Shown here in pieces: positions 1-12,235 of a DNA stretch of 64,000 nt. The stretch is taken from NCBI GenBank assembly GCA_001466705.2, contig LATX02000228.1, forward strand, positions 62,001 through 126,000. The letters are read 5' to 3'. Source of the DNA: Moniliophthora roreri (taxonomy: Eukaryota; Basidiomycota; Agaricomycetes; Agaricales; Marasmiaceae). A model generated the notes under the pieces. The model saw only the letters and a list, made by a program, of their open reading frames with translations, was not told the DNA's origin and did no database searches. Position 1 is the stretch's first letter. Each line of letters begins with the position of its first letter. The translations under genes and the position numbers were made by a program.

Positions 1-623
1 CCTTTGCTGACACACTTCTTAGATATCAGTTACTCAAAGTTGTTCATGTTGCTGGCAACTCATATATGTGCTCAATAGGCATGGACCTCAATTGAATCCT
101 GCTCCTTTTCCAACTCAGTCTTCAAGCTGATCCAATCTTTTCCAAGAACACATCCAATAACATTTCTGATATCCACCAAACTGTAACTAAAGATAAGGAT
201 GATGAAGATCCTGAGGATGATACCCTTTTTGATATCATGTATGTGTATATATGCTATTATTGCAGCAGATACTGACCATTTTTACAGTCCCAATGAAATG
301 AAAACTGACTATCTCACTGCTTATAGGGATATGTGGGGCCACTTTCCAGAACTACATACTAACCTTGTCAACTGCATTGTCTATGATGATGAGGAAATGC
401 TTACTGTCCTCATCAATATGGTGCATGCATCTGTTCACATATTACTGCTTTCTATGATCAAGTCTCTTCAGTTCAGAGAAGGCTTCCATCAAGCATGCAA
501 AAACAACTCCCTCAAGCTCAAGAAAAAGGCCCTGCAATATCTTCTCATGAATCTCCAAGTGGAAATAGACAATAAATGCTGTGATCCACACATTGACCCA
601 TCCAATAAACATGATCATGGACT
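1..623. repeat. AT-rich repeat fragment at the left window edge
   Basis: This stretch is part of the transposon-rich left arm and is cut by the window edge. It carries the upstream part of the reading frame described at 199-708. An acidic segment (KDDEDPEDD) is readable at about 187-225. No terminal repeat or boundary can be seen on the left. Confidence 0.4.
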
Positions 624-708
624 GATGAAGATGTTCAAAAACCTATGCCTCTACTATGAAAACATGAGGCCTGTAGTGCCAAAATACCCTCAAAAAAGGT
701 ATATATAA
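199..708 (+). pseudogene. Decayed repeat-associated ORF, family unknown
   Basis: An open frame of 169 codons. Its first codons probably span a short intron, because a GT...AG pair with an AG at 264-265 lies just before a stretch reading ADTDHFYSPNE. The body is helical, with a FPELHTNLVN motif, an HVS-like hydrophobic segment and a KLKKKALQYLL segment. I do not recognise the family. The last 80 bases run into the 0.65-kb direct repeat that begins at 624, so the apparent C-terminus belongs to the repeat. The same tail is seen again at 1985 onward behind different sequence. Most likely this is a broken gene carried by, or interrupted by, a repeat. Confidence 0.3.
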
Positions 709-1267
709 GTTCTTGATTCTCAGTTTTGTTTGTGAGTTGGTTTGGTGTGGTTCACTGTTACTGCAATGTCAAGAATAATTCTCAATGTATTGCTTGGTAG
801 TTCAGAGACGAATGCCTTCAAAACAACTTCTCAGATCGAGATTGGTGTTTGTTTGGTATAATATTTATTGGTTTGTAGTTTTATTAATCACTTTGAAAGC
901 AAATACCAGTATATTTTCGACCAGAAACTGCCCAAAGAATAAACTTCTTCTAAGTGAGAACAAAGGTACCTCTTGTACCTGAATATAGCCCTCTTAGCTA
1001 TGTTCTGCAACAATTCTCAAGAGGACAAATCTTCTAGACACTGCTAGCCTGAAACCCTCTCTGATTCACGTCAAAACACCAGACTATACTGATGCACATC
1101 AGCTACCCTCTTAGTAGACTGATACAATGTTTCTCTTATCAGAAAACACACCTCTTGTGTTAAAAACTAAGTTCTTCCTAGCTTTTATTTATATCTCTGG
1201 TTTGGGTTACAATTTCAGGTCTCAACTAGCCTGCACCTCTTGCACAACTAAATAAGCTAGGGCCTGA
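624..1267. repeat. 0.65-kb direct repeat, copy 1
   Basis: This segment is repeated at 1985-2634 in the same orientation with scattered substitutions and a few small indels. Shared landmarks are the run ending CAAAAAAGGTATATAT near 700, the GAAACCCTCTCTGATTCACG block, and the terminal GGGCCTGA. Each copy has a TATA-like stretch near its left end. Two similar copies flanking 0.7 kb suggest LTRs of a short or decayed element, but clear TG...CA ends are not visible. Confidence 0.6.
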
Positions 1268-1984
1268 TAATATAGCAAACCTAGAAAAGACCCAATTTTA
1301 TTTGATTTACATTACTTTTGAATCAGAGCACTTTGATATGACATGAGATAATGGGTAATAAGAACTAGAGTAAGCCCAGTCTGCTAGTCATTGCCTTAGA
1401 GAAGCTACAGTGTGTTAGAAAGTACAAAGAGCTATATGATATGCTATACAGAGGTGTCTAAGCTGTACATTCTGACTTATCTATGTATCAGATCTGAAGC
1501 AGATCACTCCTGAAACCTGTAGGGAACCTAACTATAACCATACAAACATGTTGGCTAGTTAACTAAGCTCTCTCAAAGTGCTATCAATGGGATTTTTCAA
1601 TTTATTCACTTTTCTATGACATCTGCAAAGTGCAACATGCAGTCATACAGTACAGAGGTACTTAGAGAAGACATCAGAACAGAGAGATGACTTGGAAAGG
1701 AACAATCAGAACAATCAGACAATGGAATTCAATATGCAGATCAGAATCAAAGCAGATGATCTCTTAATAAAGAGTTCTAACATGGTGCAAACAGATGAAA
1801 TTACTTAACAAGAGGCAATGCAGCCTCAGAACAAGTGTAGCTACATGACTACAGATACAATGAGACATATAATTGATATCTAAGGAATGCAAAGTCCTAG
1901 ATAAGATCAAGAACAAATTATCAAAGAAGACAGGAACAGGAACAGTATGTTCCAGCCTCAGAAGCTTTGAAACCCAGATATTGG
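1268..1984 (+). repeat. Fragment of Copia-element internal region
   Basis: This is similar, in reverse complement, to 15490-16150, which is the gag-proximal internal part of the Copia element described below. Landmarks are the CTAGAAAAGACCCA motif, the ATGACATGAGATAA motif and the TTAATAAAGAG motif. All frames contain several stops. It is a relic and not a gene. Confidence 0.55.
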
Positions 1985-2634
1985 TGAAGATGCTCAAAAA
2001 CCTATGCTTCTACTATGAAAACATGAGGCCTGTGGTGCCAAAATACCCTCAAAAAAGGTATATATGTATATAAGTTCTTAATTCTCAGTTTTGTTTGCGA
2101 GTTGGTTTGGCATGGTTCACTGTTACCACAACGTCAAGAATAATTCTCAATGTCTTGCTCAGTAGTTCAGAGATGATTGCCTTCAAAACAACTTCTCAGA
2201 TCGAAAATGGGTGTTTGTTTGTATAATATTTATCGGTTTTGTGGTTTTATTAATCACTTCAAAAGCAAATACTGGTATAGATTTTGACCAGAAACTGCCC
2301 AAAGAATAAACTTCTTCTAAGTGAGAACAAAGGTACCTCTTGTACCTGAATATAGCCCTCTTAGCTATGTTCTGCAACAATTCTCAAGAGGACAAATCTT
2401 CTAGACACTGCTAGCCTGAAACCCTCTCTGATTCACGTCGAAACACCAGACTATACTGATGTACATCAGCTACCCTCTTAGTAGACTGATACAATGTTTC
2501 TCTTATCAGAAAACACACCTCTTGTGTTAAAAACTAAGCTCTTCCTAGCTTTTATTTATATCTCTGGTTTGGGTTACAATTTCAGGTCTCAACTAGCCTG
2601 TGCCTCTTGCACAACTAAGTAAGCTAGGGCCTGA
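1985..2634. repeat. 0.65-kb direct repeat, copy 2
   Basis: Second copy of 624-1267. Its right end (GGGCCTGA) is joined directly to the first unit of the 2.04-kb tandem array. In copy 1 the same end is joined to Copia-derived sequence instead. Confidence 0.6.
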
Positions 2635-4342
2635 AGTGGTTGAAAAATACTGATTGCTGGTAGCTCTTCTACCTGAACAACAACGTCATACACTCTGGTA
2701 ATCGGTGGGCAGTATCTCTCCTGCTTTCCACCTACAAAACATGTCCTCTTATATACCCTACAACATAAATAATCTAATATATCTGTCACAAATACAAATA
2801 AAACTGAGTCGGGTGCTAAATATTATATAAACTAAGCTGTGTTTGGTAATTTCTCTGTCACAGTGTCCAATTGTAGTCAGGCTTCATAGCCATAATCTCT
2901 TTTATTCTTTTTCTTTGATGATTGTGCTGTCTTCTGACACTAACCATTTACAATTTTCTCTATCAAATGGCTCTCCTTCCGACTCCATTTGAAAATATTA
3001 TACTTCCATGCCACTCCACATGGTTCCTTCCTTCTCCGTCTTCTATCATCTGCTCTATGGACACACAATATGCTTCCTTTTTCATGTCTAAAGTGTACAC
3101 ATAGGCTCAGCCATACTGCCTTCTTGTCATACAGCTTTGTCTTCTGTTCTTCCGTGATACAGGCACCCTTCCAGTAGCCGATTATCTATTTCATTCTTAA
3201 ATTTGACAGTCGGTATCTTGAGTATCCCTCACCAATAATTTGTCATCCTCTATTTCATATCCATTTCTCAATAATATTCTCGTATGTGTATCATTGAAGG
3301 CTTTTATTCTTCCTTCAAGTTGGGTATAGATTGGAAATATTGTTAAAAGTGAAAATATTCCCTTTGGTATGCTTTCAATAGAGAAGTATTATGTGGTGTT
3401 ATTCCCTACAGGTTTCAGGATGCTCCTCTGTGTTCAGATTTGCTGTTTATTTTCATACTAGCAGTGGTTGGATACTCTTGTATGGCCTACCATCAACCAT
3501 TACTCTGCTAATATTTTATATCCTTCTCTACTACTTGCTTTGACTAGCTGCTCAGGGCTCACACTAGTCCTCAATTCCCTTATCTGTCATTTTCAACCAT
3601 AAAAGTGCAAAATATTCTCTATTTGCATGCGAAATAAAAAGGTAAAAGTTATGCATATCATCAGCAGCTGTACAGATGCTGGAAAAGAGAATGTGGAACA
3701 GATGGACTCATCCATCCATCCAGACCCACCTAGAAAAGAGAAAAATCAAATATCTAAGAGTCCAGAACACTGGAAAGTGGATACCTGTGTGGATATGGTC
3801 AGATACCCTAATGGCCAGACTCTGTGACATCCAAATATTCTCTCTTTTAGCATTTCAGTTACTCATTTATTATTTCCTGAATTATCAGACATTATTTATA
3901 TTTTTCTGTAGATATATTCCATGGACCATATATAAGGACAGCTAGATATTTGTACATACTCAAGTAACTCTGCCCCCTCTGATTGTGAATACATGATGAG
4001 TTTGTTTGGTGTATAATTGTGTGTGCCATTTCAGTTTTGCTTCCTCACTTCAGGCCCTGGAGATTGGTTCTGAGTGACTCCAGAGAGATAGACATCTGAT
4101 AATGAACTTGCATCGTAAGAGACAAAGAATAACATCTTTAGTGCACTTGGCACTTTTCTAAGAGATAACTTTACACCAAAAGTTCTGGTGGCTTTTGGAG
4201 TGTGGCCTGTGTTGGGTATCAGGTTGTGACACACTTAGAGCCTTAACAAAGGAATTGGGCCTGCAATTAAGCTCTTTGTAGAAACTGGTCTAGGACCTTT
4301 TCCAGTACACTGTGTACTGTAGTTGTCTTAAAGAAGTCTTGA

Positions 4343-4940
4343 ACTCCATAGGGTCAGACTATATCAGCTACCAAGTCTTTTGGTGGGACTGTAGCTCTTG
4401 TGTTTTGTGCTTTGTGCACTGTGTTCTTGTGTGTGTGTGTTTGTGTGTTTGAATATAAACCCTTTTAAAACCCATATATACTCCTCTGGAGGTGAACACT
4501 TTGAAGTAGATTGCTTCAATAAGAGAGAATCAACCTAGCTAAGAGTTTTGTTGGCATTCTAAGTGTGGTAACTCTAATCACGTCAATCCACACTTGCACA
4601 ACAACCTGAGTTAGACTTTTGGAGGTTATCTTTTGGGTAGTTTTCCATTAGTCTTATCTTAGACAATTTACTAAAGTGGTTGAAAAATACTGATTGCCAG
4701 TAGCTCTTCTACCTGAACAACAATGTCATACACTCTGGTAATTGGTGGGCAGTATCTCTCCTGCCTTCCACCTACAAAACATGTCCCCTTATATACTCTA
4801 CAACATAAATAATCTAATATATCTGTCACACATATAAATAAAACTGAGTTGGGTGCTAAATATTATATAAACTGAGCTGTGTTTGGTAATTTCTCTGTCA
4901 CAGTGTCCAATTGTAGTCAGGCTTCATAGCCATAATCTCT
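4343..4940. repeat. LTR-like junction segment of the array (first of three)
   Basis: This ~600-bp segment looks identical or nearly so at 4343-4940, 6381-6978 and 7666-8260, while the bodies on either side fall into two diverged classes. It contains a GT microsatellite, a TATA-like TTGAATATAAACC and, just beyond its right end, a pyrimidine-rich tract (purine-rich on the minus strand) ending in TCATAGCCATAA. That pattern fits an LTR shared between neighbouring internal regions. The primer site and exact ends are not resolved. Confidence 0.4.
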
Positions 4941-7664
4941 TATTCTTTTTCTTTGATGATTGTGCTGTCTTCTGACACTAACCATTTACAATTTTCTCTA
5001 TCAAATGGCTCTCCTTCCGACTCCATTTGAAAATATTATACTTCCATGCCACTCCACATGGTTCCTTCCTTCTCCGTCTTCTATCATCTGCTCTATGGAC
5101 ACACAATATGCTTCCTTTTTCATGTCTAAAGTGTACACATAGGCTCAGCCATACTGCCTTCTTGTCATACAGCTTTGTCTTCTGTTCTTCCGTGATACAG
5201 GCACCCTTCCAGTAGCCGATTATCTATTTCATTCTTAAATTTGACAGTCGGTATCTTGAGTATCCCTCACCAATAATTTGTCATCCTCTATTTCATATCC
5301 ATTTCTCAATAATATTCTCGTATGTGTATCATTGAAGGCTTTTATTCTTCCTTCAAGTTGGGTATAGATTGGAAATATTGTTAAAAGTGAAAATATTCCC
5401 TTTGGTATGCTTTCAATAGAGAAGTATTATGTGGTGTTATTCCCTACAGGTTTCAGGATGCTCCTCTGTGTTCAGATTTGCTGTTTATTTTCATACTAGC
5501 AGTGGTTGGATACTCTTGTATGGCCTACCATCAACCATTACTCTGCTAATATTTTATATCCTTCTCTACTACTTGCTTTGACTAGCTGCTCAGGGCTCAC
5601 ACTAGTCCTCAATTCCCTTATCTGTCATTTTCAACCATAAAAGTGCAAAATATTCTCTATTTGCATGCGAAATAAAAAGGTAAAAGTTATGCATATCATC
5701 AGCAGCTGTACAGATGCTGGAAAAGAGAATGTGGAACAGATGGACTCATCCATCCATCCAGACCCACCTAGAAAAGAGAAAAATCAAATATCTAAGAGTC
5801 CAGAACACTGGAAAGTGGATACCTGTGTGGATATGGTCAGATACCCTAATGGCCAGACTCTGTGACATCCAAATATTCTCTCTTTTAGCATTTCAGTTAC
5901 TCATTTATTATTTCCTGAATTATCAGACATTATTTATATTTTTCTGTAGATATATTCCATGGACCATATATAAGGACAGCTAGATATTTGTACATACTCA
6001 AGTAACTCTGCCCCCTCTGATTGTGAATACATGATGAGTTTGTTTGGTGTATAATTGTGTGTGCCATTTCAGTTTTGCTTCCTCACTTCAGGCCCTGGAG
6101 ATTGGTTCTGAGTGACTCCAGAGAGATAGACATCTGATAATGAACTTGCATCGTAAGAGACAAAGAATAACATCTTTAGTGCACTTGGCACTTTTCTAAG
6201 AGATAACTTTACACCAAAAGTTCTGGTGGCTTTTGGAGTGTGGCCTGTGTTGGGTATCAGGTTGTGACACACTTAGAGCCTTAACAAAGGAATTGGGCCT
6301 GCAATTAAGCTCTTTGTAGAAACTGGTCTAGGACCTTTTCCAGTACACTGTGTACTGTAGTTGTCTTAAAGAAGTCTTGAACTCCATAGGGTCAGACTAT
6401 ATCAGCTACCAAGTCTTTTGGTGGGACTGTAGCTCTTGTGTTTTGTGCTTTGTGCACTGTGTTCTTGTGTGTGTGTGTTTGTGTGTTTGAATATAAACCC
6501 TTTTAAAACCCATATATACTCCTCTGGAGGTGAACACTTTGAAGTAGATTGCTTCAATAAGAGAGAATCAACCTAGCTAAGAGTTTTGTTGGCATTCTAA
6601 GTGTGGTAACTCTAATCACGTCAATCCACACTTGCACAACAACCTGAGTTAGACTTTTGGAGGTTATCTTTTGGGTAGTTTTCCATTAGTCTTATCTTAG
6701 ACAATTTACTAAAGTGGTTGAAAAATACTGATTGCCAGTAGCTCTTCTACCTGAACAACAATGTCATACACTCTGGTAATTGGTGGGCAGTATCTCTCCT
6801 GCCTTCCACCTACAAAACATGTCCCCTTATATACTCTACAACATAAATAATCTAATATATCTGTCACACATATAAATAAAACTGAGTTGGGTGCTAAATA
6901 TTATATAAACTGAGCTGTGTTTGGTAATTTCTCTGTCACAGTGTCCAATTGTAGTCAGGCTTCATAGCCATAAACTCTTTTATTCTTTTTCTATAATAAT
7001 TGTGCAGTCTTCTGACACTAACTGTTTGCAATTTTCCCTATCAAATGGCTCTCCTTCTGACTCCGTTTGAAAATATTATACTTCCATGCTGCTCTGCATG
7101 GTTCCTTCCTTCTCTGTCTACTATCATCTGCTCTATGGACATGTAATATGCTTCCATCTCTATGTTTAAAGTGTATGTGTAAGCTCAGCCATGCTGGTTT
7201 CTCATCATACAGCTTTGTCTTCCATTTCTCCATGATACAGGCACTCTTCCAGTAGCTGATCATCTATTTCATTCCTCTAATTTGATATTCAGTATCTCAA
7301 GTATCCCTCACTGATAATTTGCCATCCTCTGTTTCATATCTGTTTCTCAATAATATTCTTGTTTGTGTATCATTGAAGGCCTTTATTCTCCCTTTAAGAG
7401 GGGTGTGGATTGAAAATATTGTTGAAAGTAAAAATATTCCCTTTGGTATGCTTTCAATAGAGAAGTATTATGTGGTGTGGTTCCCTACAGGTTTCAGGAT
7501 GCTCCTCTGTGTTCAGATTTGCTATTTATTTTCATACTAGCAGTGGTTGGGTACCCTTATATAGCCTACTGTCAACCATTACTCTGCTAATATTTTGTAT
7601 CCTTCTCTACTACTTGCTTTGACTAGCTGCTCAGAGCTCACACTAGTCCTCAATTCCCTTATAT

Positions 7665-7665
7665 N
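7665..7665. other. Single N at an abrupt repeat junction (assembly join)
   Basis: Sequence left of the N follows the third array body. Sequence right of it starts in the middle of the LTR-like segment, skipping what should be more than 600 bp of unit. It most likely marks a scaffold gap of unknown length. Confidence 0.7.
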
Positions 7666-9026
7666 ACTCCATAGGGTCAGACTATATCAGCTACCAAGTC
7701 TTTTGGTGGGACTGTAGCTCTTGTGTTTTGTGCTTTGTGCACTGTGTTCTTGTGTGTGTGTGTTTGTGTGTTTGAATATAAACCCTTTTAAAACCCATAT
7801 ATACTCCTCTGGAGGTGAACACTTTGAAGTAGATTGCTTCAATAAGAGAGAATCAACCTAGCTAAGAGTTTTGTTGGCATTCTAAGTGTGGTAACTCTAA
7901 TCACGTCAATCCACACTTGCACAACAACCTGAGTTAGACTTTTGGAGGTTATCTTTTGGGTAGTTTTCCATTAGTCTTATCTTAGACAATTTACTAAAGT
8001 GGTTGAAAAATACTGATTGCCAGTAGCTCTTCTACCTGAACAACAATGTCATACACTCTGGTAATTGGTGGGCAGTATCTCTCCTGCCTTCCACCTACAA
8101 AACATGTCCCCTTATATACTCTACAACATAAATAATCTAATATATCTGTCACACATATAAATAAAACTGAGTTGGGTGCTAAATATTATATAAACTGAGC
8201 TGTGTTTGGTAATTTCTCTGTCACAGTGTCCAATTGTAGTCAGGCTTCATAGCCATAAACTCTTTTATTCTTTTTCTATAATAATTGTGCAGTCTTCTGA
8301 CACTAACTGTTTGCAATTTTCCCTATCAAATGGCTCTCCTTCTGACTCCGTTTGAAAATATTATACTTCCATGCTGCTCTGCATGGTTTCTTCCTTCTCT
8401 GTCTACTATCATCTGCTCTATTGACATGTAATATGCTTCCATCTCTATGTTTAAAGTGTATGTGTAAGCTCAGCCATGCTGGTTTCTCATCATACAGCTT
8501 TGTCTTCCATTTCTCCATGATACAGGCACTCTTCCAGTAGCTGATCATCTATTTCATTCCTCTAATTTGATATTCAGTATCTCAAGTATCCCTCACTGAT
8601 AATTTGCCATCCTCTGTTTCATATCTGTTTCTCAATAATATTCTTGTTTGTGTATCATTGAAGGCCTTTATTCTCCCTTTAAGAGGGGTGTGGATTGAAA
8701 ATATTGTTGAAAGTAAAAATATTCCCTTTGGTATGCTTTCAATAGAGAAGTATTATGTGGTGTGGTTCCCTACAGGTTTCAGGATGCTCCTCTGTGTTCA
8801 GATTTGCTATTTATTTTCATACTAGCAGTGGTTGGGTACCCTTATATAGCCTACTGTCAACCATTACTCTGCTAATATTTTGTATCCTTCTCTACTACTT
8901 GCTTTGACTAGCTGCTCAGAGCTCACACTAGTCCTCAATTCCCTTATATATTTCATTTTCAACCATAAAAAGTGCAAAATATTCTCTATTTGTGTGCAAA
9001 ACAAAAGGTAAAAGTTATGCATATCA

Positions 9027-9978
9027 CCGAAACACCCACTCATAGCCCCTCAGCTTGCCACTAGCTCTTACATTTGTGACCTGACCAAGATGAAGAGTAC
9101 AAGGAAGCAGAAAAAGTAAGCATTTTGTTGCCTTTCCTAGCCTTATTGTACACTGATGGCTTAATATTACAGATTGGCCAAGCAAATGGCTAGCAAGTTC
9201 AAGAAAACTCCACCCAAGCATGATGCCCTTTTTGGACTCATGTATAATTTGTCCAAGTTCAAGAAAGGCTCAGTGCTCAATGGTCTCTACCATGGAGAAT
9301 TCATTTTTAAGGTACATTTCCACTATTTCTATGTGCATCATACTAACAATGAGGTGACAGTACTAGTGTTCAATATTCATAGGTCACTCTGCAGTAATGA
9401 ATAAAACATCCACTTCCAATTGGCCATCCATAGCCAAGATCAATTGACTGACATCAGTGACTTCTGCTTTAATTGCATATACTATTACTCTTGTAAGTCT
9501 ATCCTCACTTTTAGATATTGAGCTCACATTTAGTCTTCAAGCATATCATGCTCTCATGCCAGAGGATAAATGGCAACATGTTCAGGGCAAATTTGACTAC
9601 TTTGTCCTATATATAAATGTTCTGCACATCTTCAAAGGGGCTTCTCCTGCCTTTGTGATGGAGGTGATGGATGAGTGGGAAAAGTATGTATATTTTCTTT
9701 CAATGACTCACTATACTAATTCCCTTTTAGACAGGCATGTTGTAGCATTGCCAATCCCTCTAGAGAGGGCTCCTGATGAAGACTTGCCTGTTGGACTCTG
9801 CATTGCTGCTGCCACCTCCTATGAACCTCCTGCAGCTGAGCCTGATCCTGAGGAAAATTCCAACCAGCCTCAACAACCCCCTACTGTTCCTGATCAAGGC
9901 CTAGCCCTACCAGATCCAACTCCCAATAACAATACTCCTGACATTGACAATGATGATGCTCCTATAGATAATGAGTAG
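9027..9978 (+). pseudogene. Decayed intron-containing gene, proline-rich acidic C-terminus
   Basis: Pieces of one protein can be followed across apparent introns. A basic exon (MASKFKKTPPKHDALFG) ends at a GT donor near 9312. After an in-frame TGA near 9445, an exon runs to DEWEK at about 9684, where a GT...ACAG intron (9685 to about 9735) restores the frame into HVVALPIPLERAP. The protein ends at TAG 9976-9978 with a tail rich in Pro, Asp, Glu and Asn. I do not recognise the family. Working splice signals suggest a once real gene, and the internal stop suggests decay. It abuts copy 4 of the tandem array. Confidence 0.4.
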
Positions 9979-10313
9979 TTTTCCCCCTCATTGCTTCCAC
10001 ATTCCACTTTCACTTTGTACTTTAGACACCACTCAGTCATGGATTGCACTCACACTCTTGCCCTCAACTTGTACTTTGTTACTATGCTCTCATTCCCAAA
10101 CTGTCTCTTACATGCCTCACTCTCATATGCTACTGATTTATCATACATTCCACTTTGATACTTTATTAATACTTTATACACCATGCTTTTAATTGTACTC
10201 TGACATGCTTCTTCTCTTTTTGCTCCTTCACTTGCACCTACTCAGATCAGTTAATGTAATCATACTCATCACCACTTATTGATACTGTACTTGCCCTCCA
10301 TCATGTATGTGTA

Positions 10314-11717
10314 CAGTCGCGGCGAAAAGATTTGCAATACCATTTTGAGAATTTTATTCCCATGCATGGTTGAACTCCCCAACCATTGTCTCTCATGCAC
10401 TGCTTCACCTATGGGCTGCCCAGAGGAGCTGGGAAAAGCACAAAGAAGACCTATACTCCATGTTCCCCTACTAAACGACGCCTCATTACTTTTTTACATG
10501 AAGAACAATTCATGAAATACTCTGATATTGCAGACGTAGTAGGCGTTAATGCCAGCACTACTTGCAGAAATTATCATGATATGAACATCACTAGGGATCC
10601 ATACAAGCGCGCTAAGCCGGGTAGAGGACGTCCAAAGAAGGTTTCTGCCCAGGAACTTTGTGAAATGGTGAGAGGGATTGATGACAGGAGTATCTGGGAT
10701 GGTGCCGATGCTGGTAGAACTGTCTGTCCTCAAGTTCCAGACTGCACAGTTCGACAGACACTTGAGCAAGCTGGTCTCTATGGCCATGTTCGACGCAAGA
10801 AGCCACATCTGATGAACAATAACCTTTGTGGATGGGTGGAGTTTGGACTAAAGATGTTGGATTTGGACAAGGAGGAATGGCATCTAGCAGTCTTCTCAGA
10901 TGAGAAGAAACTGACAGTATTCAATAGAGATGGACATCAGTACTGTCGCAGGAGAGTGGATGAGGCACTTGAGCCTTCAAAGCTGCAGAAGATGGTGCCG
11001 CATGGAGGGGGGAGTATTATAGTTTGGGGCTGTCTCACACCCTATGGACCAGGAAGGTTGGTTCGGATAGAGGGAACTATGACTGGGAAGAAGTACACAG
11101 AGGTGCTTGAGGAGGGTTATCTTGGAACACTAGGTGATTATGGCATTCCCCACAACACTCCCGACCTCCTCTTCCAGCAGGACTATGACCCAAAGCATAC
11201 TTCCAAAACTGCTGCAGACTAGATTGACTGTCATGGGATCAAGTGTCTCCCCTGGGCTGCCAAATCTCCAGACATCAATATCATGGAGAATGCCTGGGCA
11301 GAGTTGGATAGAAGAATCCGGAAACAGGTACCACTGCCAACCAACAAGGAACAATTATGAGAAGCAGCAAAAGAAGAATGGGCTGGATTGGATATGAAAT
11401 ACATAGACTCCCTTTATGACTCCCTCCCTGAATGTATTGACGCACTGCTGGCAGCCAATGGACATCCTACACGCTATTAGTCATGTCTGTATTTTTAGGC
11501 TTTCTTGAGACTTTCTGACCATGTAGACCTCTCTAGATTACATATTGCATATATATATACCCCTAGAATACATTGTAGTACTTTCCTGTAGCCTAGAATA
11601 GTGTCTAATATCTTGTCTCTGGCCAATGTTGAACTCAGGGAAGATCAAGGGAGGGGTTGTGGCAGCCGTGTGAAAAAATTTCTGGATATGGTATTGCAAA
11701 TCTTTTTGCTGTGACTG
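10314..11717 (+). mobile_element. Tc1/mariner-type DNA transposon, non-functional
   Basis: A 1404-bp element with terminal inverted repeats. The left end begins CAGTCGCGGCGAAAAGATTT and the right end, read on the other strand, begins CAGTCACAGCAAAAAGATTT. The first 30 bases agree at 27 positions, and all three differences are G/A within CpG sites of the left end. Both ends are flanked by the TA duplication typical of the superfamily (10312-10313 and 11718-11719). The element encodes one transposase, which carries two stops. Confidence 0.92.
10386..11480 (+). pseudogene. Tc1/mariner DDE transposase, two premature stops
   Basis: This was the enzyme that cut and pasted the surrounding transposon. 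The N-terminal part has a helix-turn-helix region (YSDIADVVGVNAST) and an AT-hook-like GRGRPKK. The catalytic core shows the first Asp in VFSDEKK, the second in FQQDYDPKHTSK and the Glu in SPDINIMENAW, with about 34 residues between the last two (DD34E class). A TAG at 11220-11222 falls where the family usually has Trp, and a TGA near 11357 precedes EAAKEEW. Both fit single G-to-A or C-to-T changes. Without them the frame runs to TAG 11478-11480. The start is uncertain. ATG 10386 lies in frame, close to the left TIR. Confidence 0.88.
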
Positions 11718-12235
11718 TATACATTCTACTGTAGCTCAGTTGTTGTAGTCTAATGTAAAGCATTATTATATGCAATCCTCAACTGCCAAGGAACCATATG
11801 AGATGTCTGATACAATGCCATTTATTGGATTGTTTATGGCCTATGAGATGTGTTGTAGCCTATAACACCTGCTGTAACTGTTTGGACTCAATATAACTAT
11901 AATGCCTGTATCTGACCTTTGATAACTTGACACAACCTTCTAGAACTTGATATAGCTATCTGGGACTTGACATAGCCATTAAAACTCAATAAAGCCACTG
12001 AAACTTAATGTAACCTATGGAACCTAACAAAGCCAATTGAAACCCAGTGCAAACCTCAATAACCAACTGTATTGGCTCACACAGGTTCACACCAAGCTTG
12101 GGCAGGTTCACATTGAGTCTCATGGGGGTTGCAACCTACCCCTCTTGTGACAATGACCACCTGGAACCCATAATGTCAACTTTGATTGTGTGATATTAAC
12201 ATACATGGGGTGATATCAGGTACCATAGGGTTAGG
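11718..12235. other. No gene seen: AT-rich spacer
   Basis: No frame of note. A loosely repetitive run near 11930-12060 contains several variants of ACTTGA..TAGCCA. I could not relate it to other parts of the window. Confidence 0.5.

Larger units (their letters stand above)
2634..9026. repeat. Tandem array of a ~2.04-kb unit (four partial or full copies)
   Basis: Units begin at AAGTGGTTGAAAAATACTG at 2634, 4674, 6712 and 7997. Copies 1 and 2 are full length (2040 and 2038 bp). Copy 3 is cut by the N at 7665. Copy 4 runs to about 9026 and then changes into unrelated sequence. The bodies of copies 1 and 2 (about 2900-4340 and 4940-6380) look nearly identical. The bodies of copies 3 and 4 (about 6975-7660 and 8260-8947) are nearly identical to each other but clearly diverged from the first two. 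All reading frames are short and broken. There is a GT-rich microsatellite near 4430, 6470 and 7750. Confidence 0.75.

Noticed and set aside
4430..4455. GT microsatellite as a regulatory Z-DNA site
   Set aside because: It is repeated with each unit of the array and is best seen as part of the repeat.
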